Assembly (NCBI RefSeq): GCF_014268805.2
Contig: NZ_JABWRF020000004.1
Coordinates: forward strand, 124,001-188,000
Direction of reading: 5' to 3'
Length of the DNA: 64,000 nucleotides
Source of the DNA: Pseudomonas farsensis
GTDB lineage: Bacteria; Pseudomonadota; Gammaproteobacteria; Pseudomonadales; Pseudomonadaceae
In this document: one piece after another, positions 49,576-58,011 of the stretch
How positions within the stretch are numbered: the first letter of the stretch is position 1
Layout of the letters: each line of letters starts with the position of its first letter
Made by a program: the position numbers and the translations under genes
Notes under the pieces: model-generated
What the model saw: only the letters and a program-made list of their open reading frames with translations
Told to the model about the DNA's origin: nothing
Databases searched by the model: none

Positions 49576-50628
49576 TCATACCTCCGCGTACATTCGGCCA
49601 GGGTTGAAAATGCGCTGCGGGTCGAGCTGTTGTTTCAAGCGCTGGTGGTAGTGCAGCAGGGCCGCAGGCAGTGGGTGGAACGGCGTATCGGTCTCGCCAT
49701 AGAGGGTCGCGTGGCCTCCGGCAGCGGCCACGATGCCGCGCACCTGGTCGTCGGCGGCGCTCGACAGCAACCAGCGCTGGGCGCCACCCCAGTCGATCAG
49801 CTGTTTGCCCGCAATATTCAGCGCTGGGCAGTGGTTGGGAACCGACAGCCGCCAGAGTGGTGTGGCCGAATGGAAGAAGGGCAACTGATGCTCACGCAGT
49901 TGCGCCCAGTAACTGCTGCACAGCGCTTCACCGCCCAGGCGGTCGCAGGCCGATTGCACCGAACCTTTGCCGCCTTCCAGGCGCAAGTAGAGGAAGCCGC
50001 CGTCGTGGCACGCGGCAGTGATGGGCATAGGTTGTTGGCCCCACGCCATTAGCTGTGTCAGTGCCTGATCGACGTCCATCTGCAGCTTGAGGCTGGCGCA
50101 TTCGCGCGGTTTGGGCAGCACTTTGAGTGACACTTCAGTGAGCAGGCCCAGGCAGCCGAAGCTACCTGCCAGCAGGCGGGAAACATCGTAGCCGGCAACG
50201 TTCTTCATGACCTCGCCACCGAAGCGCAACAGCTTCCCGTGGCCGGTGATCACGCGCGTTCCCAGCACATAGTCGCGAGCCGAGCCGGCCCACGGGCGGC
50301 GCGGCCCCGATAGCCCGCAGGCAATCGCCCCGCCAATGGTTGCCGACGGGCCAAAGTGGGGCGGCTCGAAGGGCAGCATCTGGCCGTGGGTTGCAAGTGC
50401 GGCTTCTACTTCGTCCAGCGGTGTGCCCGCGCGGGCGGTCAGCACCAGCTCCGTCGGGTCATAGCTGACGATGCCGCGGTGTGGGCGGGTATCCAGTATC
50501 TCGCCGGTCACCTGGCGGCCTAGTGCGGCCTTGCTGTTACCGCCCTGGATGCGCAACGCGCCCCGCTCGTTGAGCGCTTGGTTGACCTGCTCCAGCAGGT
50601 GTGCGGTGTGGTCATGATCAGGTGCCAT
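49576..50628 (-). CDS. glcE: Glycolate oxidase FAD-binding subunit GlcE
   Basis: 350 residues from the ATG at 50628, which overlaps the glcD stop in TGATG, so the two are translationally coupled. FAD-binding PCMH-type fold with RIQGGNSKAALGR and PFEPPHFGPSATIGGAIACG, and C-terminal DPQRIFNPGRMY. It is shorter than GlcD and forms part of the GlcDEF complex. Confidence 0.96.
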   Translation of the reverse strand: MAPDHDHTAHLLEQVNQALNERGALRIQGGNSKAALGRQVTGEILDTRPHRGIVSYDPTELVLTARAGTPLDEVEAALATHGQMLPFEPPHFGPSATIGGAIACGLSGPRRPWAGSARDYVLGTRVITGHGKLLRFGGEVMKNVAGYDVSRLLAGSFGCLGLLTEVSLKVLPKPRECASLKLQMDVDQALTQLMAWGQQPMPITAACHDGGFLYLRLEGGKGSVQSACDRLGGEALCSSYWAQLREHQLPFFHSATPLWRLSVPNHCPALNIAGKQLIDWGGAQRWLLSSAADDQVRGIVAAAGGHATLYGETDTPFHPLPAALLHYHQRLKQQLDPQRIFNPGRMYAEV

Positions 50629-52127
50629 CAGAAACGCTCCAGTTCGGGGAAAGGCAGCTTTCCTTGATGGATATGCATCGAACCAAACTCGGCGCAACGG
50701 TGAAGCGTCGGGATGTTCTTGCCGGGGTTGAGCAGGCCGGCGGGGTCAAAGGCCGCCTTCACTGCATGAAACAGGGTGATTTCATCGCTGCTGAACTGGG
50801 CGCACATCTGGTTGATCTTTTCACGGCCTACGCCATGCTCCCCGGTGATGCTGCCGCCCACCGCGACGCACAGTTCGAGGATCCGCGCGCCCAGTGCCTC
50901 GGCGCGCTCCAGCTCACCGGGCTGGTTGGCATCGAAGAGGATCAGCGGGTGCATGTTGCCGTCGCCTGCGTGGAACACGTTGGCCACGCGCAGGCCGAAC
51001 TGCGTCGAAAGCTCGTCGATGCCGCGCAGCACTGCGGGCAGCTCGCGCCTTGGGATGGTGCCGTCCATGCAGTAGTAGTCAGGCGAAATACGGCCGACCG
51101 CAGGGAACGCATTCTTGCGGCCAGCCCAGAAGCGCACCCGCTCGGCTTCATCGCGGGCTAGGCGCACCCGAGTGGCGCCGGCACGCTTGAGCACCTGCTC
51201 GACCCGTTCGCAGTCTTCGTGAACGTCGGCTTCTACACCGTCCAGCTCGCACAGCAACATGGCCGCAGCATCGGTTGGGTAGCCTGCGTGGATGAAGTCT
51301 TCGGCGGCTCGAAGCGACAGGTTGTCCATCATCTCCAGGCCACCTGGAATGATGCCTGCGGCAATGATGTCCGCGACCGCGCGGCCAGCCAGCTCGACGG
51401 AATCGAAGCTGGCCAGCAGCACCCGGGCCGCCTGGGGTTTGGGCAGCAGTTTCACGGTGACCTCGGTGACTATCCCAAGCATGCCTTCGGACCCTGTGAA
51501 CAGCGCAAGCAAGTCAAAGCCTGGGGCGTCCAGCGCATCGCTGCCCAGGGTCAGATGCTCACCGTCGGCGGTCAGAATTTCGACCTTGAGCAGGTTGTGC
51601 ACGGTCAGGCCGTATTTCAGGCAGTGCACGCCGCCGGCGTTTTCGGCGACGTTGCCGCCGATCGAGCAGGCAATCTGCGAGGAGGGGTCGGGGGCGTAAT
51701 ACAGCTGGTAGGGGGCGGCCGCCTGGGATATCGCCAGGTTGCGGACCCCGGGTTGAACCCTGGCAAACCGGCCTTCAGGGTTGATCTCGATGATCCGGTT
51801 GAAGCGCGCCATCACCAACAGGATGCCTTGCTCCAGCGGCAGCGCCCCGCCAGAGAGGCCGGTGCCTGCGCCACGGGCGACAACAGGCACTTGCAGCGCG
51901 TGGCAGAGCTTGAGGATGGTCTGCACCTGCTCCAGATGTTCCGGCAGCAGCACCAGCATCGGCACCACGCGGTAGGCGGACAGCCCATCGCATTCGTAAG
52001 GTTTGAGTTGCTCGGTGGTGTGCAGTATTTCCAGGTCGGGCAGGGCGGTTCTGAGCTGCTTGAGCAACTCGCCTCTGTCGACCTTGGGTAGCACGCCGTC
52101 AACGCGCTCGTCGTAGAGAATGTTCAT
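50628..52127 (-). CDS. glcD: Glycolate oxidase catalytic subunit GlcD
   Basis: 499 residues. The flavoprotein oxidises glycolate (and D-lactate) to glyoxylate. The FAD site is VVARGAGTGLSGGALP and GGNVAENAGGVHCLKYG. The C-terminal substrate domain includes HAGDGNMHPLILFD and EHGVGREK. GGGAG precedes the ATG. First gene of glcDEFGB, divergent from glcC with operator candidates between them. Confidence 0.97.
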   Translation of the reverse strand: MNILYDERVDGVLPKVDRGELLKQLRTALPDLEILHTTEQLKPYECDGLSAYRVVPMLVLLPEHLEQVQTILKLCHALQVPVVARGAGTGLSGGALPLEQGILLVMARFNRIIEINPEGRFARVQPGVRNLAISQAAAPYQLYYAPDPSSQIACSIGGNVAENAGGVHCLKYGLTVHNLLKVEILTADGEHLTLGSDALDAPGFDLLALFTGSEGMLGIVTEVTVKLLPKPQAARVLLASFDSVELAGRAVADIIAAGIIPGGLEMMDNLSLRAAEDFIHAGYPTDAAAMLLCELDGVEADVHEDCERVEQVLKRAGATRVRLARDEAERVRFWAGRKNAFPAVGRISPDYYCMDGTIPRRELPAVLRGIDELSTQFGLRVANVFHAGDGNMHPLILFDANQPGELERAEALGARILELCVAVGGSITGEHGVGREKINQMCAQFSSDEITLFHAVKAAFDPAGLLNPGKNIPTLHRCAEFGSMHIHQGKLPFPELERF

Positions 52128-52266
52128 GGTGCTCCCGTCTGTTCTTATTGTTATTTCACGGCGCTGCGCAGGCCCGACGCCAAAGCGGGGGCTTTGCAGG
52201 GCTCATTGAACCGAACACAGTGGAGCCTGCTGCGTTTGTGGCCGCTGCGTCGACTGGCTGTGAAAC

Positions 52267-52277
52267 TGGTCCTACCA
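52267..52277. promoter_or_regulatory. GlcC operator candidate 1
   Basis: TGGTCCTACCA, an 11-bp dyad of the GGT-N3-ACC type, 140 bp before the glcD ATG. An identical copy lies at 52364-52374. Confidence 0.6.
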
Positions 52278-52363
52278 CTTTCTTTGCAGGAAGGCTTTGC
52301 GAGGTGGATAACACTGAGGCTCGTGGGCTAGCATCGGCAGGCTCTCACTCACCAGCCAATAGC

Positions 52364-52374
52364 TGGTCCTACCA
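52364..52374. promoter_or_regulatory. GlcC operator candidate 2
   Basis: A second TGGTCCTACCA, ending 15 bp before the glcC GTG and next to its ribosome site, which suits autoregulation. The repeats are 97 bp apart. Confidence 0.6.
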
Positions 52375-52389
52375 GTTCGGAGGTGGTTC

Positions 52390-53169
52390 GTGGATGACGT
52401 CCAGCAGGTCAAGCAGGCAAGGCCACAGGTTGCAGACCATGTGGCAGAGCGTATCGAGAAGCTCATCGTCGATGGCGTCATCAAGGTGGGCCAGGCATTG
52501 CCTTCCGAGCGGCGCCTGGTCGACAAGCTCGGTTGTTCCAGGTCTGCCTTGCGCGAAGGGCTGAGGATCTTGCGGGGCAGGGGCATTGTGCAAACGGAGC
52601 ACGGCCGTGGCTCCTACGTCGCTGACCTCAGCGGCAGGGACAGCAATACGCCTTTGATGCACCTGTTCAGTTCGCAACCCCGCACCCTGTTCGACCTGCT
52701 GGAGGTGCGCGCCTTGCTGGAAGGGGAGGCGGCAAGGCTGGCCGCATTGCGTGCCACAGACATCGACCGGCTGCTGATCAAGCGCCGCTTCGAGGAAATG
52801 GCTGCAGCCCATGAGCTGAGCAAGCAGCACGACCCACGGGAGCAGGCGCGGCTGGACCATGCCTTCCACCGGGCCATCAGTGAGGCGTCACACAACCCGG
52901 TGCTGGTCCACACCCTGCAGACGCTGAGCGACCTGACGCTCAGTACAGTGTTCGCCTCGGTCAACAACCTGTATTGCCGGCCGGCGCAAAAGCGCCAGAT
53001 TGATCGGCAGCACGCCAAGCTGTACCACGCCGTCATGGAGCAGTTGCCAGAGCAGGCCCAACGGGCGGCCAAAGACCATATCAACAGCATCCGCGACAAC
53101 CTGCGCGAGATCGAGCAGGAAGAACAGCGGCTGGTGCGCGCCACGATGAGGCTGGAGGGCTGGAGCTGA
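52390..53169 (+). CDS. glcC: Glycolate-responsive GntR regulator GlcC
   Basis: 259 residues. GntR winged helix (about 10-75: PSERRLVDKLGCSRSALREGLRIL) and FCD domain with metal ligands in LDHAFHRAISEASHNP and a C-terminal DHINSIRDN. It activates glc genes when glycolate is present. The start is GTG at 52390 with GGAGGTGG upstream. Divergent from glcDEFGB. Confidence 0.92.
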   Translation: MDDVQQVKQARPQVADHVAERIEKLIVDGVIKVGQALPSERRLVDKLGCSRSALREGLRILRGRGIVQTEHGRGSYVADLSGRDSNTPLMHLFSSQPRTLFDLLEVRALLEGEAARLAALRATDIDRLLIKRRFEEMAAAHELSKQHDPREQARLDHAFHRAISEASHNPVLVHTLQTLSDLTLSTVFASVNNLYCRPAQKRQIDRQHAKLYHAVMEQLPEQAQRAAKDHINSIRDNLREIEQEEQRLVRATMRLEGWS

Positions 53170-53180
53170 AAGGTGGGTGC

Positions 53181-53678
53181 TTAGGCTTGCGTGTCGCCGA
53201 CGGGCGATGAGGGGTACTCAATGCTCACCACAAACCAAACCGCTTCGCCCGTAGGCGTTTGCACAACAACCTCGTCACCCTCGTTTTTTTTCAGCAAGGC
53301 GCGGGCCATGGGTGAGTCGATTGAAATGTAGTCGTTGCGCCCGTAGATCTCGTCATAACCCACAACCCGAAACCGCTTGCGCTCTTCGTCCTCATTCTCG
53401 ATTTCGACCCAAGCCCCAAAAAATACCCGTCCTTCCTGTTCTGGGGAGTAATCGACGACACGGATGTCTTCCAGGCGTTTGCGCAGGTAGCGGATCCGCC
53501 GATCGATCTCACGCAGAAGCTTCTTGTTGTACTGGTAGTCAGCATTCTCACTGCGGTCCCCAAGGGATGCAGCCCAGGTGACCTTCTGCGTGATTTCGGG
53601 CCGGTAGGTGTGCCAGAGATGGTCGAGCTCTGCTTTGAGCGCGGTGTGGCCCTCTCGGGTGATGATGTTGGTGGCCAA
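53181..53678 (-). CDS. greB: Transcription elongation factor GreB
   Basis: 165 residues. An N-terminal coiled coil enters the RNA polymerase channel (LDHLWHTYRPEITQKV, LGDRSENADYQYNKKLLREID with acidic tip residues), then an FKBP-like domain (GYDEIYGRNDYISIDSPMARALL). It stimulates cleavage of backtracked RNA. The apparent start is TTG at 53678, supported by AGGAG 6 bases upstream and homology at MATNIITREG. Confidence 0.96.
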   Translation of the reverse strand: MATNIITREGHTALKAELDHLWHTYRPEITQKVTWAASLGDRSENADYQYNKKLLREIDRRIRYLRKRLEDIRVVDYSPEQEGRVFFGAWVEIENEDEERKRFRVVGYDEIYGRNDYISIDSPMARALLKKNEGDEVVVQTPTGEAVWFVVSIEYPSSPVGDTQA

Positions 53679-53759
53679 CCTTTACTCCTACAGTTTCAGA
53701 TGATGGCAAGTGCGGCAGACTAGCATGCCGCTTTGCTCATATATCGCCGTTGGCGTGTC

Positions 53760-56267
53760 TCAACCTTCGCGCAGTACCGTCAGTGGGCTGGCATTGAGCG
53801 CCCGGCGCGTACCAATTACCCCGGCGCCACCGACCAGCACGGCACCGGCCAGCGGCAGCAGCAACAGCCATGGGTGCGGTGCCCACTGTAAGGCGAAGGC
53901 ATAGCGGTACAACGCCCAGGTGATCAGCTCGCAGCCAAGCGCCGCCAGTACACCGCTCACCGCCCCCAGCAGCCCGAACTCGATGCGCCTGGCTTTGACC
54001 AGCAGCGGCCGCGCCGCGCCGAGGGCGCGCAGCAGCGCACCTTGGCGGATGCGCTCGTCCAGGGTCGCCTGCAAGCCTGCGAACAGCACCGCAAGGCCTG
54101 CGGCCAGCACGAACAGCAACACGTATTCCACCGCCAACGTCACCTGGGCAAGGATGCTGCGCAGCTGCGCGAGCAGGGCATCGACCTGCAAGATGGTCAC
54201 TGCCGGGAAGGTCCGTGACAGTGCCACCACTTCGGCGTCATGGCCCGATGCCAGGTAGAAGCTGGTGAGGTAGGTGGTGGGCAGGCCTTGCAGCGTGCCC
54301 GGCTGGAAGATCATGTAGAAGTTTGGCTGGAAGCTGTCCCAGTGCACCGTGCGCAGGCTGCTGACCCGGGCCTGGCGCTGCTGGCCCGCGATATCGAAGG
54401 TCAGCAGATCGCCCAGTTGCAGTTTCAGGCTCAGGGCCAGTTCTGCCTCCACCGAAACGCCGGGGATGGTGTCATTGGCTGGCGCCTGTTGCCACCAGGT
54501 GCCTGCGGTGAGCGCGTTGCCCGGTGGCAAGTCAGCGGCCCAGGTCAGGCTGAGGTCACGCTGCACGGCGCGCTCGCCGGTGGATTCCTTGCTTACAAGC
54601 TGCCGCACTGGCTCGTCGTTGATATGCGTGAGCCGCCCCGGTATCACCGGGTACAGCGGCGCCGACGTGGCGTTGATCCGGGCCAGGTGCTCGGCGAACG
54701 GCTGGCGATCGTCGGGCAGGATGTTCAGGGCGAAGTGGTTAGGTGCGTCCTTCGGCAACTGCGCCTGCCAGTTGTCCAGCAGCTCCGCACGCAGCAGGGC
54801 AACCAGGCCCATGGCCAGCAGAATCAGGCCAAAGGCCAGCGCCTGGCCGGCAGCGGCCAGCGGGTGGCGCAGCAACTGGCCAAGCCCCAGGCGCCACGCC
54901 AGCGGGGCACCGGCCAGCAATTGGCGCAGGCTACGCAAGCCGAGCAGCAGCAGGCCGCCGAGCACGAGCGCAGCGATCAGGCCGCCACCCAGCAGGGCGA
55001 AGGTGAGCAAAAGGTCCAGGCTCAGGCGCCACATGATCAGGCCCAGGGCAAACAGTGCGGCGCCATACACCAACCAACTGCTCGCAGGGATGGGCAGCAA
55101 GTCGCGGCGCAGCACACGCAGCGGTGGTACGCGGCCAAGGGCTGCCAGCGGCGGCAAGGCGAAGCCGGCCAGGGCCACCAAACCGGTGCCGATGCCGGCC
55201 AGCGCCGGGGTAATGCCGCCTGGCGGCACCTGGCTCGGCAGCAGGCCTTCGAGCAGGCGGAACAGGCCCAGTTGCGCCAGCCAGCCAAGCATCGCACCGC
55301 CCAGGGCTGCGACTGCACCCAGCATCGCCAGTTGCAGGCAGTACAGGCCCAGTGCCTGGTGCCGCGACAACCCAAGGCAGCGCAGCAGCGCACTGGCATC
55401 CAGGCGCCGGGCGGCATAACGGCTGGCCGAAAGCGCCACGGCGACCCCAGCCAGCAGCACGGCCACCAGGCTCGCCATGTTCAGGTAGCGTTCGGCCTTG
55501 CCCAGTGCGCCGCCGATCTGGCGGTTGCCATCGCGGGTGTCGAGCAGGCGTTGGTTGGCGGCCAGCGACGGTTCTGCCTTGAGGCGGTACTCGGCCAGTG
55601 CCTGCGGCTCGCCGCGCCACAGGTCGCGGTAGCTGACCCGGCTGCCGGGCTGAATCACCCCGGTGGCTTCAAGGTCGGCCAGGTTCATCAGCACCCGCGG
55701 GGTCAGACTATAGAAGTTGTTGGCACGGTCCGGCTCGTAGGTGAGCACGCGGCTCATGCGCAGGCTCTTCATGCCGACATCGATGCTGTCGCCAATCGAC
55801 AGGCCCAGCGCCACCAGCAGGCGCGGTTCAACCCACACCTCGCCAGGTGCCGGCCCGCCGCCTGGGGTTTCGTTGGCAAACGGGGCAGGGGCGCTGCGCA
55901 ACTCGCCGCGCAGCGGGTAGGCCGGGCCTGCGGCTTTGATGCTCGACAGTTGGATGCCGTTGTCGCCGCCGACCACGCTGGTGAACTCCACTACCTGGGC
56001 ATGGCGCAGGTTCAGCGCGGCGCCGCTGGCGATTTGCTGTTCGCTGGCCGGCGCGCTGCCTTGCAGCACCAGGTCGGCGCCTAGAAATTCGCTGGCGCGC
56101 AGTTGCATGGCGCCGTTCAGGCGGGCGCCGAAGTAGCCGATGGCCGTGCTGGCCGCCACCGCCACCAGCAAGGCAAAGAACAACACGCGCACTTCGCTGG
56201 CGCGGATATCGCGTAACAGCTGGCGCAGGGCCAGGCCCCACAGGCGCAGGAAAGACAAGCGGGTCAT
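53760..56267 (-). CDS. FtsX-family ABC transporter permease (YbbP-like)
   Basis: 835 residues. A large inner-membrane permease with an N-terminal TM helix (VLFFALLVAVAASTAIGYF), a periplasmic MacB-like domain and about ten helices, including FtsX blocks near 260-410 and at the C-terminus (YVLLFVLAAGLAVLFAGL, ending GTRRALNASPLTVLREG). It pairs with the ATPase upstream, whose stop overlaps this ATG in TGATG. The arrangement next to tesA matches ybbA-ybbP of E. coli. The substrate is unknown, perhaps lipid-related. Confidence 0.92.
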   Translation of the reverse strand: MTRLSFLRLWGLALRQLLRDIRASEVRVLFFALLVAVAASTAIGYFGARLNGAMQLRASEFLGADLVLQGSAPASEQQIASGAALNLRHAQVVEFTSVVGGDNGIQLSSIKAAGPAYPLRGELRSAPAPFANETPGGGPAPGEVWVEPRLLVALGLSIGDSIDVGMKSLRMSRVLTYEPDRANNFYSLTPRVLMNLADLEATGVIQPGSRVSYRDLWRGEPQALAEYRLKAEPSLAANQRLLDTRDGNRQIGGALGKAERYLNMASLVAVLLAGVAVALSASRYAARRLDASALLRCLGLSRHQALGLYCLQLAMLGAVAALGGAMLGWLAQLGLFRLLEGLLPSQVPPGGITPALAGIGTGLVALAGFALPPLAALGRVPPLRVLRRDLLPIPASSWLVYGAALFALGLIMWRLSLDLLLTFALLGGGLIAALVLGGLLLLGLRSLRQLLAGAPLAWRLGLGQLLRHPLAAAGQALAFGLILLAMGLVALLRAELLDNWQAQLPKDAPNHFALNILPDDRQPFAEHLARINATSAPLYPVIPGRLTHINDEPVRQLVSKESTGERAVQRDLSLTWAADLPPGNALTAGTWWQQAPANDTIPGVSVEAELALSLKLQLGDLLTFDIAGQQRQARVSSLRTVHWDSFQPNFYMIFQPGTLQGLPTTYLTSFYLASGHDAEVVALSRTFPAVTILQVDALLAQLRSILAQVTLAVEYVLLFVLAAGLAVLFAGLQATLDERIRQGALLRALGAARPLLVKARRIEFGLLGAVSGVLAALGCELITWALYRYAFALQWAPHPWLLLLPLAGAVLVGGAGVIGTRRALNASPLTVLREG

Positions 56268-56950
56268 CAAGGCTCCAGGGGCGCCACCAGGCGGCCGGCA
56301 TCCAGGCGGATCTGGCGGTGGCAGCGCCGCGCCAGGCGTTCATCGTGGGTGACCAGCACCAGCGTGGTGCCGCGCTCCTGGTTCAGCTCGAACAACAGGT
56401 CGCTGATGCGCTCGCCGGTATGGCTGTCGAGGTTGCCGGTAGGTTCGTCGGCGAACAAGACGGCAGGTTGCGCGGCAAAGGCGCGGGCAATCGCCACCCG
56501 TTGCTGCTCGCCGCCTGATAGCTGGCGCGGGGTGTGGGTCAGGCGTTGGCCCAGGCCTACGCGCTCAAGCAAGCTGCGCGCGTGCTCACGGGCATCGCGG
56601 CGGCCGTCCAGCTCCAGCGGCAGCATGACGTTTTCAAGGGCGTTGAGGCTGTCGAGCAACTGGAACGACTGGAATACAAAGCCCACGTGCTCGGCGCGCA
56701 CCCGGGCGCGCTGGTCTTCATCGAGGGGGCCGAGGTCCTGGCCGGCCAGTATCACCTTGCCGGCACTTGGGCGGTCCAGGCCGGCCAGCAGGCCCAGCAG
56801 GGTGGACTTGCCCGACCCCGAGGCGCCGACGATGGCCAGGCTGTCGCCTTGGGCAAGGTCCAGGCTCAGGGCATGGAGGATGGTCAGGTCACCTTCCGCG
56901 CTGGGGACCACTTTGCTAAGGTTCTGCGCAACGAGAATGCTTGGGCCCAT
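56267..56950 (-). CDS. ABC transporter ATP-binding protein (YbbA/LolD-like)
   Basis: 227 residues. Walker A GASGSGKST, Q-loop FVFQSFQLLDSL, signature LSGGEQQRVAIARAF, Walker B AVLFADEPTGNLD, H-loop VLVTHDE. MacB/LolD-type ATPase energising the FtsX-like permease gene that overlaps its stop codon. The ATG at 56950 lies only 10 bp from the divergent tesA ATG, so its promoter and ribosome site must lie in tesA coding sequence. Confidence 0.95.
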   Translation of the reverse strand: MGPSILVAQNLSKVVPSAEGDLTILHALSLDLAQGDSLAIVGASGSGKSTLLGLLAGLDRPSAGKVILAGQDLGPLDEDQRARVRAEHVGFVFQSFQLLDSLNALENVMLPLELDGRRDAREHARSLLERVGLGQRLTHTPRQLSGGEQQRVAIARAFAAQPAVLFADEPTGNLDSHTGERISDLLFELNQERGTTLVLVTHDERLARRCHRQIRLDAGRLVAPLEP

Positions 56951-56960
56951 GGAGAATCCA

Positions 56961-57566
56961 ATGCGAATGTGGTGGTTGAGTGCCGGCCTGGCCTTGTGTT
57001 GCATGGCCCAGGCGGCTACGGCGGGAACCGTACTGGTTGTCGGCGATAGTATCAGCGCAGGTTTTGGCCTGGATACCCGCCAGGGGTGGGTTACCTTGTT
57101 GCAGCAGCGGCTGAAGGACGAGGGTTTTGATGACCAGGTGGTCAATGCCTCGATCAGCGGCGACACCAGCGCAGGAGGCCAGGCGCGCCTGCCGGCGCTG
57201 CTTGCAGCACACAAGCCGGCGCTGGTGGTGGTCGAGCTGGGTGGCAACGATGGGCTGCGCGGGCAGCCGCCACAGCAATTGCAACAAAATCTTGCTTCGA
57301 TGATCGACCGTTCTCGCGCAGCGGGGGCCAAGGTGGTGTTGCTGGGCATGCGCCTGCCGCCCAACTACGGCCAGCGTTACACCACGGCGTTTGCCCAAGT
57401 CTATGAGCAGTTGGCCAGCCAGAAAAACGTCGCACTGGTGCCGTTCTTTCTGGAGGGCGTAGGCGGTGTTCCCGAACTGATGCAAGCCGACGGCCTGCAT
57501 CCGGCAGCGGCTGCCCAGCAGCGCTTGCTGGAAAATGCCTGGCCGACGATAAAACCACTGCTGTGA
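56961..57566 (+). CDS. tesA: Esterase/lysophospholipase TesA (SGNH hydrolase)
   Basis: 201 residues, the standard length. Signal peptide (WWLSAGLALCCMAQAATA), then SGNH block I VVGDSISAGFGL with nucleophile Ser30, block III GGNDGLRG, and block V DGLHP with the catalytic Asp-His. Periplasmic thioesterase/arylesterase. GGAGA precedes the ATG at 56961. Divergent from the YbbA-like ATPase by 10 bp. Confidence 0.95.
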   Translation: MRMWWLSAGLALCCMAQAATAGTVLVVGDSISAGFGLDTRQGWVTLLQQRLKDEGFDDQVVNASISGDTSAGGQARLPALLAAHKPALVVVELGGNDGLRGQPPQQLQQNLASMIDRSRAAGAKVVLLGMRLPPNYGQRYTTAFAQVYEQLASQKNVALVPFFLEGVGGVPELMQADGLHPAAAAQQRLLENAWPTIKPLL

Positions 57567-57573
57567 CGCTTTT

Positions 57574-57611
57574 ATCGGGGGCCGCTTTCGGCTAATGTTG
57601 CGCCCCCCGAT
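57574..57611 (+). other. Long-loop inverted repeat after tesA
   Basis: ATCGGGGG (57574-57581) pairs with CCCCCGAT (57604-57611). No T-run. It may be a weak terminator for tesA or part of the leader of the next gene. Confidence 0.35.
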
Positions 57612-57624
57612 TCGAGTGCCCCCG

Positions 57625-57924
57625 ATGCCCCGCCCCGCCTGGTCCCTGTACGCCTATCAACTGATCGAGCCTGACGAACAACTTGACCTGTTCGCCTGCC
57701 AGGAAGTGCGCGTGCATTTGGCTGCCCGCCAGCTGGAACTCGGTGTGCCGGTCGACCGCACCCTGTGCGGAGGGCTGCTGCCAGCGCAACCGCGCTGGTC
57801 GGCAGTGGAGCGCGCCATCTACCGAGACGAGCGCCTGTGCCCGCTGTGCAAGGCCATTCTCGACGCCCAGCGCCGTGGCATGCGCCCGGTGTGGCCGGAA
57901 CTCTCGGCGCCTTTCATCATCTGA
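57625..57924 (+). CDS. Small cysteine-containing hypothetical protein
   Basis: 99 residues from the ATG at 57625; an in-frame ATG at 57595 is possible. Contains VDRTLCGGLLP and, later, RLCPLCKAILDAQRRG, a C-x2-C pair that with the earlier Cys could form a metal or redox site. No signal peptide. Family not recognised. It lies between tesA and an L,D-transpeptidase gene on the same strand. Confidence 0.7.
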   Translation: MPRPAWSLYAYQLIEPDEQLDLFACQEVRVHLAARQLELGVPVDRTLCGGLLPAQPRWSAVERAIYRDERLCPLCKAILDAQRRGMRPVWPELSAPFII

Positions 57925-58011
57925 AACGCATGCACGCCGCCGACGCCTCCCGCTTGTTCAGGGCCGGGTGTACAATCGCTGTCTTGACTGATCTTTCAAA
58001 GGATTTACCGG

